Shown here piece after piece: positions 8,637 through 18,167 of a stretch of 64,000 bases of DNA (within the stretch, counting starts at the first letter, position 1; every line of letters begins with the position of its first letter). Under the pieces are notes generated by a model. The model saw nothing but the letters and a program-made list of their open reading frames with translations. It searched no databases and was not told the origin of the DNA. The translations under genes were made by a program, and so were the position numbers. The DNA comes from Spartobacteria bacterium (GTDB taxonomy: Bacteria > Verrucomicrobiota > Verrucomicrobiia > Chthoniobacterales > UBA10450), in NCBI GenBank assembly GCA_003134785.1, contig PLCN01000005.1:32690-96689 (forward strand), written 5' to 3'.

Positions 8637-9779
8637 ATGCCTGAAACGACCGCAGCAGCACCCTACACGCGCACCAATCCATTTCCCGGTAAGCTCGTCG
8701 TGAATCGAAGCCTTTGCGGCGAAGGCTCGGACAAAGACACCCGCCATTTTGAAATCGATCTCAAAGGCTGGGGGTTGAACTACGAGGTCGGCGATTCGAT
8801 GACGGTTTGGCCGACCAACGATCCGGCCTTGGCCGACGAAATTATTAAGACACTCGGGGCGAAAGGCGATGAGCCGGTGAAAAGTCCGAGCCGCGAGACG
8901 ACTTTGCGTGAAGCGTTGCTGCGCGATTGCCGAATCACGCAAACAACCCCGAAGTTTTTGAAGGCGGTGGCGGAACGCGCCAACGCGGCGCCGCTGCTCA
9001 CCGACCTACTCAAGCCCGAGCGCAAACAGGATCTCGATACGTACCTTTGGGGCATGGAGGTGATCGATTTTCTGATCGAGCATCCATCGATCAAATGGAC
9101 GCCGCAGGAATTTGTCGAAGTGCTGGCGAAATTGCAGCCGCGACTCTATTCGATTTCCTCGAGCCTGAAAGCGCGTCCGGATCAAGTGCACTTCACGATC
9201 GACGTTGTGCACTACGAAAGCCGCGGGCGGATGCGTAAAGGCGTCTGCTCGACCTTTTTGGCCGAACGGGCTGAAGAAGTTTCGGTGCCGGTTTTTCCGA
9301 ACACGTCGAAGTTTCGGCTCCCGGAAGATGGGAACACGCCGATCATCATGGTGGGACCGGGCACCGGCGTGGCGCCGTTCCGCGCGTTTTTGCAAGAGCG
9401 CAAAGCCGTCGGCGCGAAAGGCAAAAACTGGCTCTTCTTCGGATCGCAAAAGTCGGCGTGCAATTATTTTTACCGGGAGGAGTTCGAGGAATATCAGAGC
9501 GACGGATTTTTGACCCGGCGCGATCTGGCCTGGTCGCGCGATCAGGAAAAAAAGGTTTACGTCCAGGATCTCATGATGCAAAACGCAGCCGAGATTTGGA
9601 AATGGCTCGAGGAAGGCGGTCAATTCTTTGTCTGCGGTGATGCACGGCGCATGGCCAAGGACGTGGACGCCGCGTTGCGGAAAATCATTCAGCAAGAGGG
9701 CGGCCGAAGCGAGGATGCGACGAACGAGTTCGTCGAGAAGCTGAAGAGCGACAAACGTTACAAGCGCGACGTTTATTGA
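8637..9779 (+). CDS. CysJ-like FAD/NADPH oxidoreductase, flavodoxin domain absent
   Basis: This 380-residue protein covers the FAD- and NADPH-binding part of sulfite reductase flavoprotein / cytochrome P450 reductase-type enzymes. It has RLYSISSS (FAD binding, near residue 170), GVCSTFLAE (flavin phosphate), GPGTGVAPFRAFLQER (NADPH binding, near 240), FVCGDARRMAKDV and the C-terminal KRYKRDVY close to CysJ. The N-terminal FMN/flavodoxin domain of CysJ is missing. The enzyme therefore probably passes electrons from NADPH to a separate carrier such as the ferredoxin encoded just upstream; that coupling is inference. No clear ribosome site precedes ATG 8637, because an inverted repeat abuts it. 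A paralogue follows in tandem. Confidence 0.85.
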   Translation: MPETTAAAPYTRTNPFPGKLVVNRSLCGEGSDKDTRHFEIDLKGWGLNYEVGDSMTVWPTNDPALADEIIKTLGAKGDEPVKSPSRETTLREALLRDCRITQTTPKFLKAVAERANAAPLLTDLLKPERKQDLDTYLWGMEVIDFLIEHPSIKWTPQEFVEVLAKLQPRLYSISSSLKARPDQVHFTIDVVHYESRGRMRKGVCSTFLAERAEEVSVPVFPNTSKFRLPEDGNTPIIMVGPGTGVAPFRAFLQERKAVGAKGKNWLFFGSQKSACNYFYREEFEEYQSDGFLTRRDLAWSRDQEKKVYVQDLMMQNAAEIWKWLEEGGQFFVCGDARRMAKDVDAALRKIIQQEGGRSEDATNEFVEKLKSDKRYKRDVY

Positions 9780-9821
9780 GATTGTTTGGAGCCATAGTCC
9801 GGCGGATTCTACAAAACTGAC

Positions 9822-10991
9822 ATGCCGGAAGTTATTGCTCCAGCGAAGCCACCCCCTTCCGCTTCGCCCTATACGCGGGCCAATCCGTTTCCCGGCCGAC
9901 TTGTCGTCAATCGGCGTTTGAGCGGTCCCGACTCCGAGAAAGAGACCTGCCATTTCGAGGTCGACCTGACCGGATGGGGACTGAGCTTCGAAGTCGGCGA
10001 TTCGATGGCGGTTTATCCGACCAACGATCCCGCGCTGGTGGAGCAAATCATTCACGCGATCGGTGCGAAAGGCGATGAGCTGGTGCCCGCCGCAAGAACT
10101 CAGAAAAGCTTAACGGACGCGCTTCTGCGCGACTATTCCATTACTCAACCCACGCCCAAACTTCTGAAAGCGATCGCGAAACGCGCTTCGGCTGCGCCCC
10201 TGCTCCAGGAACTGCTCGATCCGGAACGGAAACAGGATCTCGACACGTACCTCTGGGGCATGGAGGTGATCGATTTTTTGAGTGAGCATCCATCGGTAAA
10301 ATTTGCTCCGGAAGAATTCGTGGGGTTGCTGACGAAACTGCAGCCGAGGCTCTACTCCGTCGCCTCCAGCTTGCACGCTTATCCCGACCAAGTGCATTTC
10401 ATCGTCGACGTGATTCGTTATGAAAGTCACGGGCGTTTGCGCAAAGGCGTCTGCTCATCGTTTCTGGCTGACCGTGCGGACAATGTCCCCGTGCCGGTTT
10501 ATCCCAGCTCCGCCAAACATTTTCACCTCCCGGAAGATCCCGACACACCTATCATCATGGTCGGGCCGGGCACCGGCGTCGCACCGTTCCGCGCCTTTCT
10601 CCAGGAGCGGACTGCTCTCGGCGCAAAAGGAAAAAATTGGCTCTTCTATGGAGCGCAACGCGAGGGATGCGACTTTGCCTACAGGGAAGACTTCGATCAG
10701 TTCAAACGCAACGGCCTTCTCACGCGACTCGATTGTGCCTGGTCGCGCGACCAGGCTCACAAGATTTACGTCCAGCACCGTTTACTGGAGAACGCGGCGG
10801 AAATTTGGAAATGGATCGATGCCGAGGGCGGGCAGTTTTTTGTTTGCGGTGATGCGCGCCGGATGGCCAAGGATGTGGACGCCGCGCTGCGCAGGATCGT
10901 TCTGGAGCAAGGCGGCAAGACCGTCGAGGAAGCGAGCGAATACGTCGAGAAACTGAAAAGCGAAAAGCGTTACAAGCGCGACGTTTACTAG
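9822..10991 (+). CDS. Second CysJ-like FAD/NADPH oxidoreductase (tandem paralogue)
   Basis: This 389-residue paralogue of the preceding protein keeps the same motif order: RLYSVASS, GVCSSFLADRA, GPGTGVAPFRAFLQER, FVCGDARRMAKDVDA and the identical C-terminal RYKRDVY. Both copies open with a YTRANPFPG-type segment. The two are clearly homologous over their whole length but diverged, so the duplication is not recent and each may serve a different carrier or redox potential. Its stop overlaps by three bases the stop of the convergent membrane protein gene. Confidence 0.85.
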   Translation: MPEVIAPAKPPPSASPYTRANPFPGRLVVNRRLSGPDSEKETCHFEVDLTGWGLSFEVGDSMAVYPTNDPALVEQIIHAIGAKGDELVPAARTQKSLTDALLRDYSITQPTPKLLKAIAKRASAAPLLQELLDPERKQDLDTYLWGMEVIDFLSEHPSVKFAPEEFVGLLTKLQPRLYSVASSLHAYPDQVHFIVDVIRYESHGRLRKGVCSSFLADRADNVPVPVYPSSAKHFHLPEDPDTPIIMVGPGTGVAPFRAFLQERTALGAKGKNWLFYGAQREGCDFAYREDFDQFKRNGLLTRLDCAWSRDQAHKIYVQHRLLENAAEIWKWIDAEGGQFFVCGDARRMAKDVDAALRRIVLEQGGKTVEEASEYVEKLKSEKRYKRDVY

Positions 10992-13210
10992 CCGGCTTGC
11001 CGCGGACGCGTCCGCCAAGCCTGGATGGCGGCCGCGAGAATCAGGACAAGGCAGCTGAGCGAGATCGCGCCGCCAAAGACCAACCACCAAGGCCGGAAGA
11101 CGAGGGTCAACCGGCCATTGGTTCCCGCGGGTATTTCGATGATCGGCATCAAGCCGCGGTCTGAATTCACTTTCAACGGGACATCGCCGATCATCGCGCG
11201 GTAACCGTTGAAGAACGGCCGCGAGATCGTGAGTAGTGCACTTTGGCCATTCGTTGGAACCGTCACGTCCGCCTCGAGCCGATTGCGGCCATTGACGATT
11301 CGAGAAATATCGGCGATGGCGAATTGCTCGTTAGGCCGCGAATCGATCGACGCCACGGAACGCACGCGAGCCAGCGCTTCGCCGCGCCGATGGAAGACGC
11401 GGCCTTCTTCCGTCGCAACGGCCAGCTTCCATTCGCTGTCGGGTTGAGGATGCCCGCCGAATTCGTTGGCGACGATGATACCATCCACGCCCAGCCGCGC
11501 CAGTTTGCCATTGGATCCGCCTTCGTTTTCGATCAGCGAACGGCCTTTATCGGAACGTATCTCTCCATGAATGGCAAAATCAAATTCGCGCGCCACGCCG
11601 GACGGTCGGATCGGGCTGTAGCCATTGAGCAAATGAATTCCGCCCCACATCGAGGTGCTGCCGATCCGCAAGGTCGTCCCAAATGGCATAGGCTTTCCCG
11701 CCAGCAGATATGCGAACTCGGGGGGAGGGTAAACACTCAGATACAATCGCTCTGGATCGAGGGGAGCGGCCTTGGTCAATTTTTGGTCAAGATTGTACTT
11801 CGGCACGCCGCAATTTGGCGGGATGCAAAGATATGTCGCGAGCAACACGAGTCCGGTGAGAACCGGCGCCGTCCACGCGTGAGTTTGCCTTAGGCGCGGG
11901 AGAAGAAAATCGAGCGCCGCCCAAACTGCGGCGAGGCCAATAACGATCGCCGGGAAAGGCCACGCGTACGGACCTGCCACTCGCAGCGCCCACATCGCGG
12001 CGGCTGTCACGGTTACCAGTAACAAAGCCAGCGCGCCGGGGCTCGAAACGATTCGTCGAATTCCGTTTCCCCGCTCGCGGTGACTCAACATTTGCAACGC
12101 TTCGGCAGCGCAAAGCGCAAAGATAACATGGAGAAATGGCAGCCAGCGGAAACTCCAGCGAAAAACATTCGCGCTCGGCACCATCGAGATGATCAGGACC
12201 AGGATGAGCAAGCCGAGTTCCCATTTGATTCGCCTAACGAGCACCCGCCCGCTCGCCGCGAGGCCGGCCAGCAACGCGATCGGTGGAACCAATCCGCACG
12301 CCATCTCGGTCGCAGTGTGCGGCATCGGGCGAGTGGAAAAGTCCGCCCACTTCACTGTCCAGTTAGGCAGGATGAAAGCGGGCAGAGAGGGCGCCGGCAC
12401 CAGCCACTGAAAATGAGCGGAGCTATCCTGCGCTTCGCGGGCCGAGCCGCGGACATAATCAAAAAGCGCCAGCCACGCGGGGGCCGAGAGACCAAATCCG
12501 AGGGCAAGGCCGAGGAGAAGCGGCCAGATTGAGGACAGCCTTCTGGTTTGGCCTAACGACTTCAAGGAAAGCCACGCCGCCAGCACCGCCAGCATCAAGA
12601 CGGTGTAGGGAAACCCGCCCGTGACGAGCAGATAAACAAACGGCGCCGGCCAGAGAAAGCGCCAGCGGCTTCGGCGCGAATCCAACGCGCGTTCCAGGCT
12701 CCACCAGGCCCACGGGAACCACGCGAAAGCGCCGAGGGCGCCAAACCAATCCGTTGCGCCCCAGCAAATGATCCAGCCGTTTAGCGCGGTGACCAGCGCA
12801 ACCATCGTCGAAAGCGGCCGAGACAAATTTCGTCCGCGCGCGAGCAGATATCCGCCCATGGCGAGAACGAAAAGATGCGCGATGGAAAGCGCGGCCGCCT
12901 GCTGCGGAAATGAAAGTGGGAATTTCCAGATCACAACCACGGCGGCATTCACGAAGACCGAGAACGTTCCGTACTGGAACTCTCCGGCGAGATTACCGCA
13001 GACCCACGAGTACGGACTCAGCAGCGGCAAGTGACCTTCCGACCAACTTCGCGCGACATCGGCGAACACAGGCAAAATCGAAAGCTCATAATCGTCGTTC
13101 CAAAAGAGAAGTGGATCGTGCCAAAGCAGCACGAGACAGAACCCGGCAACAATTGCTCCGGCCCCTAGCGCGCCGAGGAAATCTAGCCACGGATTAACAC
13201 GGATTTTCAC
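10988..13210 (-). CDS. YfhO-like polytopic membrane protein
   Basis: This 740-residue protein has many hydrophobic segments. It begins with a membrane helix at about residue 10, has the lumenal-loop-like FWNDDYELSILPVF and further helices to about residue 480, followed by a soluble domain and a final helix (PWWLVFGGAISLSCLVLILA). The pattern of a GT-C-like membrane part and a C-terminal beta domain ending in a last helix fits the YfhO family, which is linked to glycosylation of envelope polymers. I see no catalytic motif that fixes the substrate. The GTG start lies inside a CACGGAT-type repeat, so the first codons (KIRVNPWLD) derive from that repeat. Confidence 0.65.
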   Translation of the reverse strand: MKIRVNPWLDFLGALGAGAIVAGFCLVLLWHDPLLFWNDDYELSILPVFADVARSWSEGHLPLLSPYSWVCGNLAGEFQYGTFSVFVNAAVVVIWKFPLSFPQQAAALSIAHLFVLAMGGYLLARGRNLSRPLSTMVALVTALNGWIICWGATDWFGALGAFAWFPWAWWSLERALDSRRSRWRFLWPAPFVYLLVTGGFPYTVLMLAVLAAWLSLKSLGQTRRLSSIWPLLLGLALGFGLSAPAWLALFDYVRGSAREAQDSSAHFQWLVPAPSLPAFILPNWTVKWADFSTRPMPHTATEMACGLVPPIALLAGLAASGRVLVRRIKWELGLLILVLIISMVPSANVFRWSFRWLPFLHVIFALCAAEALQMLSHRERGNGIRRIVSSPGALALLLVTVTAAAMWALRVAGPYAWPFPAIVIGLAAVWAALDFLLPRLRQTHAWTAPVLTGLVLLATYLCIPPNCGVPKYNLDQKLTKAAPLDPERLYLSVYPPPEFAYLLAGKPMPFGTTLRIGSTSMWGGIHLLNGYSPIRPSGVAREFDFAIHGEIRSDKGRSLIENEGGSNGKLARLGVDGIIVANEFGGHPQPDSEWKLAVATEEGRVFHRRGEALARVRSVASIDSRPNEQFAIADISRIVNGRNRLEADVTVPTNGQSALLTISRPFFNGYRAMIGDVPLKVNSDRGLMPIIEIPAGTNGRLTLVFRPWWLVFGGAISLSCLVLILAAAIQAWRTRPRQAG

Positions 13211-13264
13211 GGATGCAGAAAAACACCTCTGCCCATCCGTGTTTCATCCGTGCTCATCCGTGGC
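13188..13264. repeat. CACGGAT-type inverted repeat
   Basis: Several CACGGAT and ATCCGTG words face each other (CCACGGATTAACACGGATT, then CCGTGTTTCATCCGTGCTCA and CCGTGG), allowing a hairpin. The repeat covers the GTG start of the YfhO-like gene and occupies its upstream region, leaving no room for a conventional leader between it and the neighbouring gene. Confidence 0.75.
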
Positions 13265-13281
13265 GAAAAAAAGTCTCGTCC

Positions 13282-14238
13282 TTACAGCACAACCGGCGCG
13301 CCCTCAGTCATCACGAGGACCTTATCTTCGATGCCGTGAGCGCGGGCCGAGGCCAGCAACCGCGCGGGCGGCTCGTCGAGCGGTTCGTAGCCCAAACGAA
13401 AACTGCCGTAGTGCATCGGCACAAATTTCTTCGCGCGAAGCTCGAGAAACGCCTGCACTGCTTCCTCCGGATTCATGTGGACTTCGCGTCCCGTCGGCGC
13501 GTCGTAGCCGCCGATCGGCAGTAGCGCGATGTCGATGTTGTAGCGCTCGCCGATTTCCTTGAAGCCATCGAAATAAGCACTGTCGCCGCAATGAAAAATC
13601 GTGCGCCCATCCATCTTGATCACGAATCCACCGAAGCCGCGATGCAGATCGGCCAGAAAGCGCGCGCCCCAATGCGCGCAGGGCGTCAATGAAACCTCGA
13701 GCGGTCCGAGTTTCACTGTCTGCCAGTAATCGAGTTCGTGGACGATGTTGAAGCCGAGGTCGTGCACGAGATTGCCCACACCGATCGGCACCGCGATCGG
13801 CTGGTCGGACGCGACGCGGGCCAAAGTCCGCCGATCGAGATGATCGAAATGTGCGTGAGTCACGAGAACGAAATCGATCGCGGGCAGGTGATGGATTTCG
13901 AAGCCCGGCTGTTTGAGCCGCTTGATCACCTTCAGCCATTTCGACCAGATCGGGTCGATCAAGACATTGATCTCGTGCGTTTGAATCAGAAACGAGGCGT
14001 GTCCGATCCAGGTGATGCAGATTTCGCCCTTCCGAATTTTCGGGAAATGCGGCGGCGCGTGATCGCCGGAACGCTTGGTAAAAAGCGAGGGGATTAGGAC
14101 CGTGGTGAGAAAATTGCGCTTGTGCCAGTCCGCGCTCGGGATCAAGCGCACCCGGGTCGAGCGCTTATTCTCAGCGCCATTGTCCGCCGCCTGGCGAACG
14201 ACGTTCCTCCGGCTTTTTTTCGAAAAAGGAATCGGCAC
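13282..14238 (-). CDS. Metallo-beta-lactamase-fold hydrolase (UlaG/NAPE-PLD-like)
   Basis: This 318-residue cytoplasmic protein has the zinc signature THAHFDHLD near residue 128, preceded by ITWIGHASFLIQ. Further metal-ligand motifs are CAHWGAR, FHCGDSAYF and PMHYGSF. This layout matches the L-ascorbate-lactonase / N-acyl-phosphatidylethanolamine phospholipase D-like branch of the superfamily, whose bacterial substrates are mostly unknown. A GTG at 14238 gives the full-length frame; the basic N-terminal 40 residues are less conserved in character, so the start could be further in. Confidence 0.75.
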   Translation of the reverse strand: MPIPFSKKSRRNVVRQAADNGAENKRSTRVRLIPSADWHKRNFLTTVLIPSLFTKRSGDHAPPHFPKIRKGEICITWIGHASFLIQTHEINVLIDPIWSKWLKVIKRLKQPGFEIHHLPAIDFVLVTHAHFDHLDRRTLARVASDQPIAVPIGVGNLVHDLGFNIVHELDYWQTVKLGPLEVSLTPCAHWGARFLADLHRGFGGFVIKMDGRTIFHCGDSAYFDGFKEIGERYNIDIALLPIGGYDAPTGREVHMNPEEAVQAFLELRAKKFVPMHYGSFRLGYEPLDEPPARLLASARAHGIEDKVLVMTEGAPVVL

Positions 14239-14399
14239 TGTTGGGCAAGCATATAAGCTTGGATCGGTGAATCAAAATCTTTCACCGCGATGAAGGCGGA
14301 AGGAGACCGAGCGTGCTGAGCCGCAGATCGGGCCCCTGAAGCTGGCGCGGTGACAACCGAAATCCCCCCCATGCAACATTTCGCGATTTCGTCAGCGTT

Positions 14400-14566
14400 C
14401 TGGGCAGCGCAGCCGTCTCGCGTGTTGGTTGCGGCGTCACGCCGCAACGAACTTCTTGAGGAAGTCTGGGCGTTGGAAATCGTCTTGTTCCGGGAAAGCG
14501 CCGTTGAGGAAAGTTCGCGTTGGCGCGACGCCAACGCCAGCACGCGAAGACGCGTATGCGACCCAG
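14400..14566. repeat. MITE/REP-like hairpin element, copy B
   Basis: The left end CTGGGCAGCGCAGCCGTCTC plus GCGTGTTGG and the right end CCAGCACGCGAAGACGCG...CCCAG match the ends of copies C and D with scattered changes. A central GTTGCGGCGTCACGCCGCAAC palindrome replaces the interior hairpin of those copies. It ends five bases before the ComEC start codon. The rest of the gap (14239-14399) shows no gene. Confidence 0.7.
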
Positions 14567-14570
14567 GCGA

Positions 14571-16865
14571 ATGAAAACGCTCAATGTGCTACCGCGCCAG
14601 CCTTTCATTGGACTAGCCATGGCGGCGAGTGCGGGGGTTCTCATCGCCGACTTGGCACCGAACCACTCACTCGTGCTGGCCATCGCCCTCGCTTTGCTCA
14701 CGGTGACCGCCTTGCTCACGCGCAATTCCCCGGCGGTTTATGCATTGGTCGCGACCGGATTTTTCTTTCTGCATAGTGTGCGGACGAGCGACTCGCCTGG
14801 ATTGCGGCTGGCGCGCGAACTCGGGAACGAACCGCGGCCTGTCACCGTGTGCGGAGCCGTGGTGAGCGAGCCAAAGTTTGCCGCGAACGGTTCAACTTCA
14901 TTTCTGTTACAGACTGAATCCATCGAGATCGACGCCGAGACGCGGCCGTGCCGCGCAAAGCTTTTTACACGTTGGCGTCACGCAGTTGAATTCGGCGACG
15001 AGGTCAAACTCTTCGGCACGGCTGAGAAAGTCGGAGCGCCACGAAATCCCGGCGAGTTCGATATGCGCTCGTACCTGGCGCGGCAGGATGTCCACCGCGA
15101 GATGATCGTTCGCTATCCGGAGAATGGCGCGGTGCTCAACCATTCCGGCGGAAATCGGATCTTGCGGGCCGCCCAAAAATCTCGTGCCTGGATGCAAGCA
15201 GCTCTCCGCCGCGATCTGGAAAACTCGCCCGACGTCACGGGTTCGATCAACGGAATGGTGCTCGGTCTGCGTCATCAAACGCCGGAAGACATCGAGGAAC
15301 CGTTTCAGCAAACCGGCACCCTGCACTTGTTTGCCGTCGCCGGCTTGCACGTCGGGATTGTCGCGCGCCTTCTCTGGATCGTCGCCACCGTCGTTCGCTT
15401 GCCGCGAAAATGGGCGACAGCGCTTATTATTCCTGCGCTGTTGTTTTATGCCGCGATCACCGGCTTGCACACCTCGAGCGTGCGCGCGGCGGTGATGAGC
15501 GGTGTGTTACTCGGTGGGTTCCTGGTGGAGCGAAAAGCTTTCGCGCTCAACAGCCTGGCCGCCGCGGCGATGCTCATACTTTGCTGGGACACGAACGAAC
15601 TTTTCTCGATCGGCTTCCAGCTTTCGTTCTCAGTCGTGGCGGCGATCGTGCTTCTGGCCGACCCGGTTTATCGTTTTCTTCGCCGCCGGTTTGAAGCCGA
15701 TTCGTTTCTCCCTCGAAGTCTGTTCAATGCGCGCCGCCGCGCGCAAACGCAAACGCTCTTGTGGCTGGCGCGAGCCGGTTCCGTTTCCTTCGCCGCCTGG
15801 ATCGGCTCATTGCCGTTGATGCTTTGGTACTACCACCTGCTCACGCCGATTTCTTTGGTGGCGAACCTCGTCGTAGTGCCGGTTGCGTTCTTAGTTCTCG
15901 CGGGCGGTCTACTCTCGATGATCGCCGCACCGTTTTCGCCGTGGCTCTCGATTGTCTTCAACAACGCGAACTGGGCGCTAACGAAAATAATCCTCGGAGC
16001 TGTGCATCTTTTCGCACAGCTGCCGGGAGGCCACATTTATCTAGAGCATCCGCACTGGCCCCGTGGCGCACGGGTGGAAATTAACGTGCTCGATTTGAGG
16101 TCCGGCGCGGCCGTGCATGTGCGCGCGGCGAATCGAGACTGGCTTTTGGATGCGGGACCAGCACGCGATTACGATCGCGTCCTGCGGCAATATCTGCGGT
16201 CGCAGGGCGTGAATCGCCTTGATGGCCTGGCGCTCACTCACGGCGACGCCGGCCACATTGGCGGAGCGAGCGGCGTCTTCCTTGATTTCCATCCGCGCCA
16301 ACTGATCGACGCGACGGCACGCGATCGGTCGCCGGTTCATCGCAAGTTCATCGCGATGTTCGGGAGCGAAAGAAGCACGCGAAGACTTTGCCAGGCAGGG
16401 GATGAATTCAATCTCTCGCACGACATCAGAGCGCGGATTCTTTTCCCGCCGCCCGCCTTCGAAGGCGAAAGGGCTGACGATCAAGCGCTCGTCATTCAGC
16501 TTGTCGTTTCAGGGCGGTCACGCGCGCTCTTGATGTCCGACAGCGGCACCGCGACGGAAGACTTTCTGTTGCAAAAGTATTCCGATCTTCAAAGCGACAT
16601 TCTCGTAAAGGGCCAGCATCACTCGGGCGTCTCGGGCTCGGATGCGTTTCTCGACCGCGTCCAACCGCAAGCGATCATCGCGACGTCGCGTATTTTTCCC
16701 GAGAGCGAACGAATCAAAGAGGCGTGGGCGGAAAGCGTGCGCGCACGCGGGATAAAGCTGTTTCGCCAGGATGAAACCGGAACGGTGCAGGTCAGAATTT
16801 GGCGTGATCGATGGGAAGCGCGAACTTACGTCACATCCGAAACCTTTCGGAGCGAAAGCCGGTGA
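14571..16865 (+). CDS. comEC: ComEC/Rec2 DNA-uptake channel
   Basis: This 764-residue inner-membrane protein carries single-stranded DNA into the cytoplasm during natural transformation. The N-terminal helices are followed by an OB-like region (FGTAEKVGAPRNPGEFD), then the Competence membrane domain with FAVAGLHVGIVARLLW near residue 260. A C-terminal metallo-beta-lactamase-like domain has LTHGDAGHIGG near 560 and VKGQHHSGVSGSD near 680. All three parts of a full-length ComEC are present. ATG 14571 (MKTLNVL) was chosen because the upstream extension is repeat sequence. No other competence genes are in the window. The 3' end overlaps trmB on the other strand by 40 bases. Confidence 0.9.
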   Translation: MKTLNVLPRQPFIGLAMAASAGVLIADLAPNHSLVLAIALALLTVTALLTRNSPAVYALVATGFFFLHSVRTSDSPGLRLARELGNEPRPVTVCGAVVSEPKFAANGSTSFLLQTESIEIDAETRPCRAKLFTRWRHAVEFGDEVKLFGTAEKVGAPRNPGEFDMRSYLARQDVHREMIVRYPENGAVLNHSGGNRILRAAQKSRAWMQAALRRDLENSPDVTGSINGMVLGLRHQTPEDIEEPFQQTGTLHLFAVAGLHVGIVARLLWIVATVVRLPRKWATALIIPALLFYAAITGLHTSSVRAAVMSGVLLGGFLVERKAFALNSLAAAAMLILCWDTNELFSIGFQLSFSVVAAIVLLADPVYRFLRRRFEADSFLPRSLFNARRRAQTQTLLWLARAGSVSFAAWIGSLPLMLWYYHLLTPISLVANLVVVPVAFLVLAGGLLSMIAAPFSPWLSIVFNNANWALTKIILGAVHLFAQLPGGHIYLEHPHWPRGARVEINVLDLRSGAAVHVRAANRDWLLDAGPARDYDRVLRQYLRSQGVNRLDGLALTHGDAGHIGGASGVFLDFHPRQLIDATARDRSPVHRKFIAMFGSERSTRRLCQAGDEFNLSHDIRARILFPPPAFEGERADDQALVIQLVVSGRSRALLMSDSGTATEDFLLQKYSDLQSDILVKGQHHSGVSGSDAFLDRVQPQAIIATSRIFPESERIKEAWAESVRARGIKLFRQDETGTVQVRIWRDRWEARTYVTSETFRSESR

Positions 16866-17452
16866 ATCTCGATTTCACCTTGTCTGAAGCGCACCTCGAA
16901 GGTGCTCGCGACAACTGGCGACGCGTGATCATCGGTCATCACGAATCGTGGTGACCGGGCGGCCAGACGCTCGATTTCCCGGAAGTAATCGGTTTGATCC
17001 GTCGCAATCCGAAGCCTACCGCCCACAGTGAGCGCACGATGAATCGCCGCGAGGAACTCTTCCGTAAACACGCGATGGCGCGAGTGCCGCCGCTTAGGCC
17101 ATGGGTCCGGAAACATCAAATGAAACACTTCAACAGAGCGCGCGGGACACAGGTGCGAGACGGCATAGGCGATTTCCACGCGCACGATCCGGGCATTCGT
17201 TAGGTCGGCGTGCAGAATCTTGTGGCATGCGCTGCGAACACGGCCAAAAAGCCGCTCGATCCCAAGGAAGTTTCGATCAGGACTCTGTTGGGCAAGGGCC
17301 GAGAGATAAGCGCCGTCACCGCAGCCGAGATCGACTTCGAGAGAGGCCGTCCGAGGAAAAATCTCGGCGAGAGAAAGCGGGCGAAAATAATCGGCGGGAA
17401 CAAATTCAATGGCGTCGGCCGCCACGATGTGATTCCTGCCGTTATGTTGCAT
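16826..17452 (-). CDS. trmB: tRNA (guanine-N7-)-methyltransferase
   Basis: This 208-residue enzyme makes m7G46 in tRNA using S-adenosylmethionine. The SAM site LEVDLGCGDGAYL (near residue 35) and the family hallmark MFPDPWPKRRHSRHR (near 113) are intact, as is the C-terminal IATDQTDYF segment. The length is normal for bacterial TrmB. It converges on and overlaps comEC at the 3' ends. Confidence 0.92.
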   Translation of the reverse strand: MQHNGRNHIVAADAIEFVPADYFRPLSLAEIFPRTASLEVDLGCGDGAYLSALAQQSPDRNFLGIERLFGRVRSACHKILHADLTNARIVRVEIAYAVSHLCPARSVEVFHLMFPDPWPKRRHSRHRVFTEEFLAAIHRALTVGGRLRIATDQTDYFREIERLAARSPRFVMTDDHASPVVASTFEVRFRQGEIEIHRLSLRKVSDVT

Positions 17453-17549
17453 TCATCTCGATAGCTCATGGCCGGGAAGAAGAAAAGGCAGTCCGACGCT
17501 GCGTGCTGAAACGACGAGACGAATGAATCCGGCCAGCGTATTGCTTGAT

Positions 17550-18164
17550 ATGAAGAGATTACTGTTCTTAACATTCGCGCTGTCTGGGCTGGTTAGCTCA
17601 AGCGTTTTTGCACAGGAAAACTTCCCGGCCGGGGCAAAAACAGCAGTGTTCGCCGGCGGTTGTTTTTGGTGCATGCAGCCGCCTTACGATCAGGCGAAAG
17701 GGGTAATCAAGACCGTGGTCGGCTACACCGGCGGAAGCGAATCGGATGCGAACTACCAAAAGGTCTCGGCGCATCAGACCAAGCACCGCGAGGCGATCGA
17801 GGTGACGTACGATCCGATGCAAATTTCCTACGATCAGTTGCTCGACATTTTTTGGGGGCAGATCAATCCAACCCAGGCCGATGGTCAATTTCACGACATC
17901 GGCTTGAGTTATCAGGCCGCGATTTACTACGGCAACGAAGAGCAAAAAAAGGCGGCCGAAGCTTCGAAGGAAAAGTTGGGGAAGTCAGGCAAGTTTCAGA
18001 AACCGATCGTGACGGAAATCTTGCCGGCAATGAAATTTTATCCGGCGGAAGATTATCATCAAAAATACTACCTCAAGAATCCGGCGGATTTTGAAGCGTA
18101 TCACGTCGGCTCAGGGCGGGTCGCCTTTCTCGAAAAGGTCTGGGGCGAAGCGGCCAAAAAATAG
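17550..18164 (+). CDS. msrA: Exported peptide methionine-(S)-S-oxide reductase
   Basis: This 204-residue protein reduces methionine-S-sulfoxide in proteins. The active-site motif GGCFWC lies near residue 37, and TVVGYTGGSE, DYHQKYYLK and the surrounding core are typical MsrA. Residues 1-22 (MKRLLFLTFALSGLVSS) form a signal peptide, so it likely acts in the periplasm; ATG 17550 starts exactly there. The segment HQTKHREAIEV replaces the common GHAEA-type segment but keeps the catalytic context. No MsrB domain is fused. Confidence 0.9.
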   Translation: MKRLLFLTFALSGLVSSSVFAQENFPAGAKTAVFAGGCFWCMQPPYDQAKGVIKTVVGYTGGSESDANYQKVSAHQTKHREAIEVTYDPMQISYDQLLDIFWGQINPTQADGQFHDIGLSYQAAIYYGNEEQKKAAEASKEKLGKSGKFQKPIVTEILPAMKFYPAEDYHQKYYLKNPADFEAYHVGSGRVAFLEKVWGEAAKK

Positions 18165-18167
18165 AGT

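Noticed and set aside
9006..10055. Long minus-strand frame across the two reductase genes
   Set aside because: It spans two paralogous plus-strand genes with conserved FAD/NADPH motifs and contains no recognisable domain.
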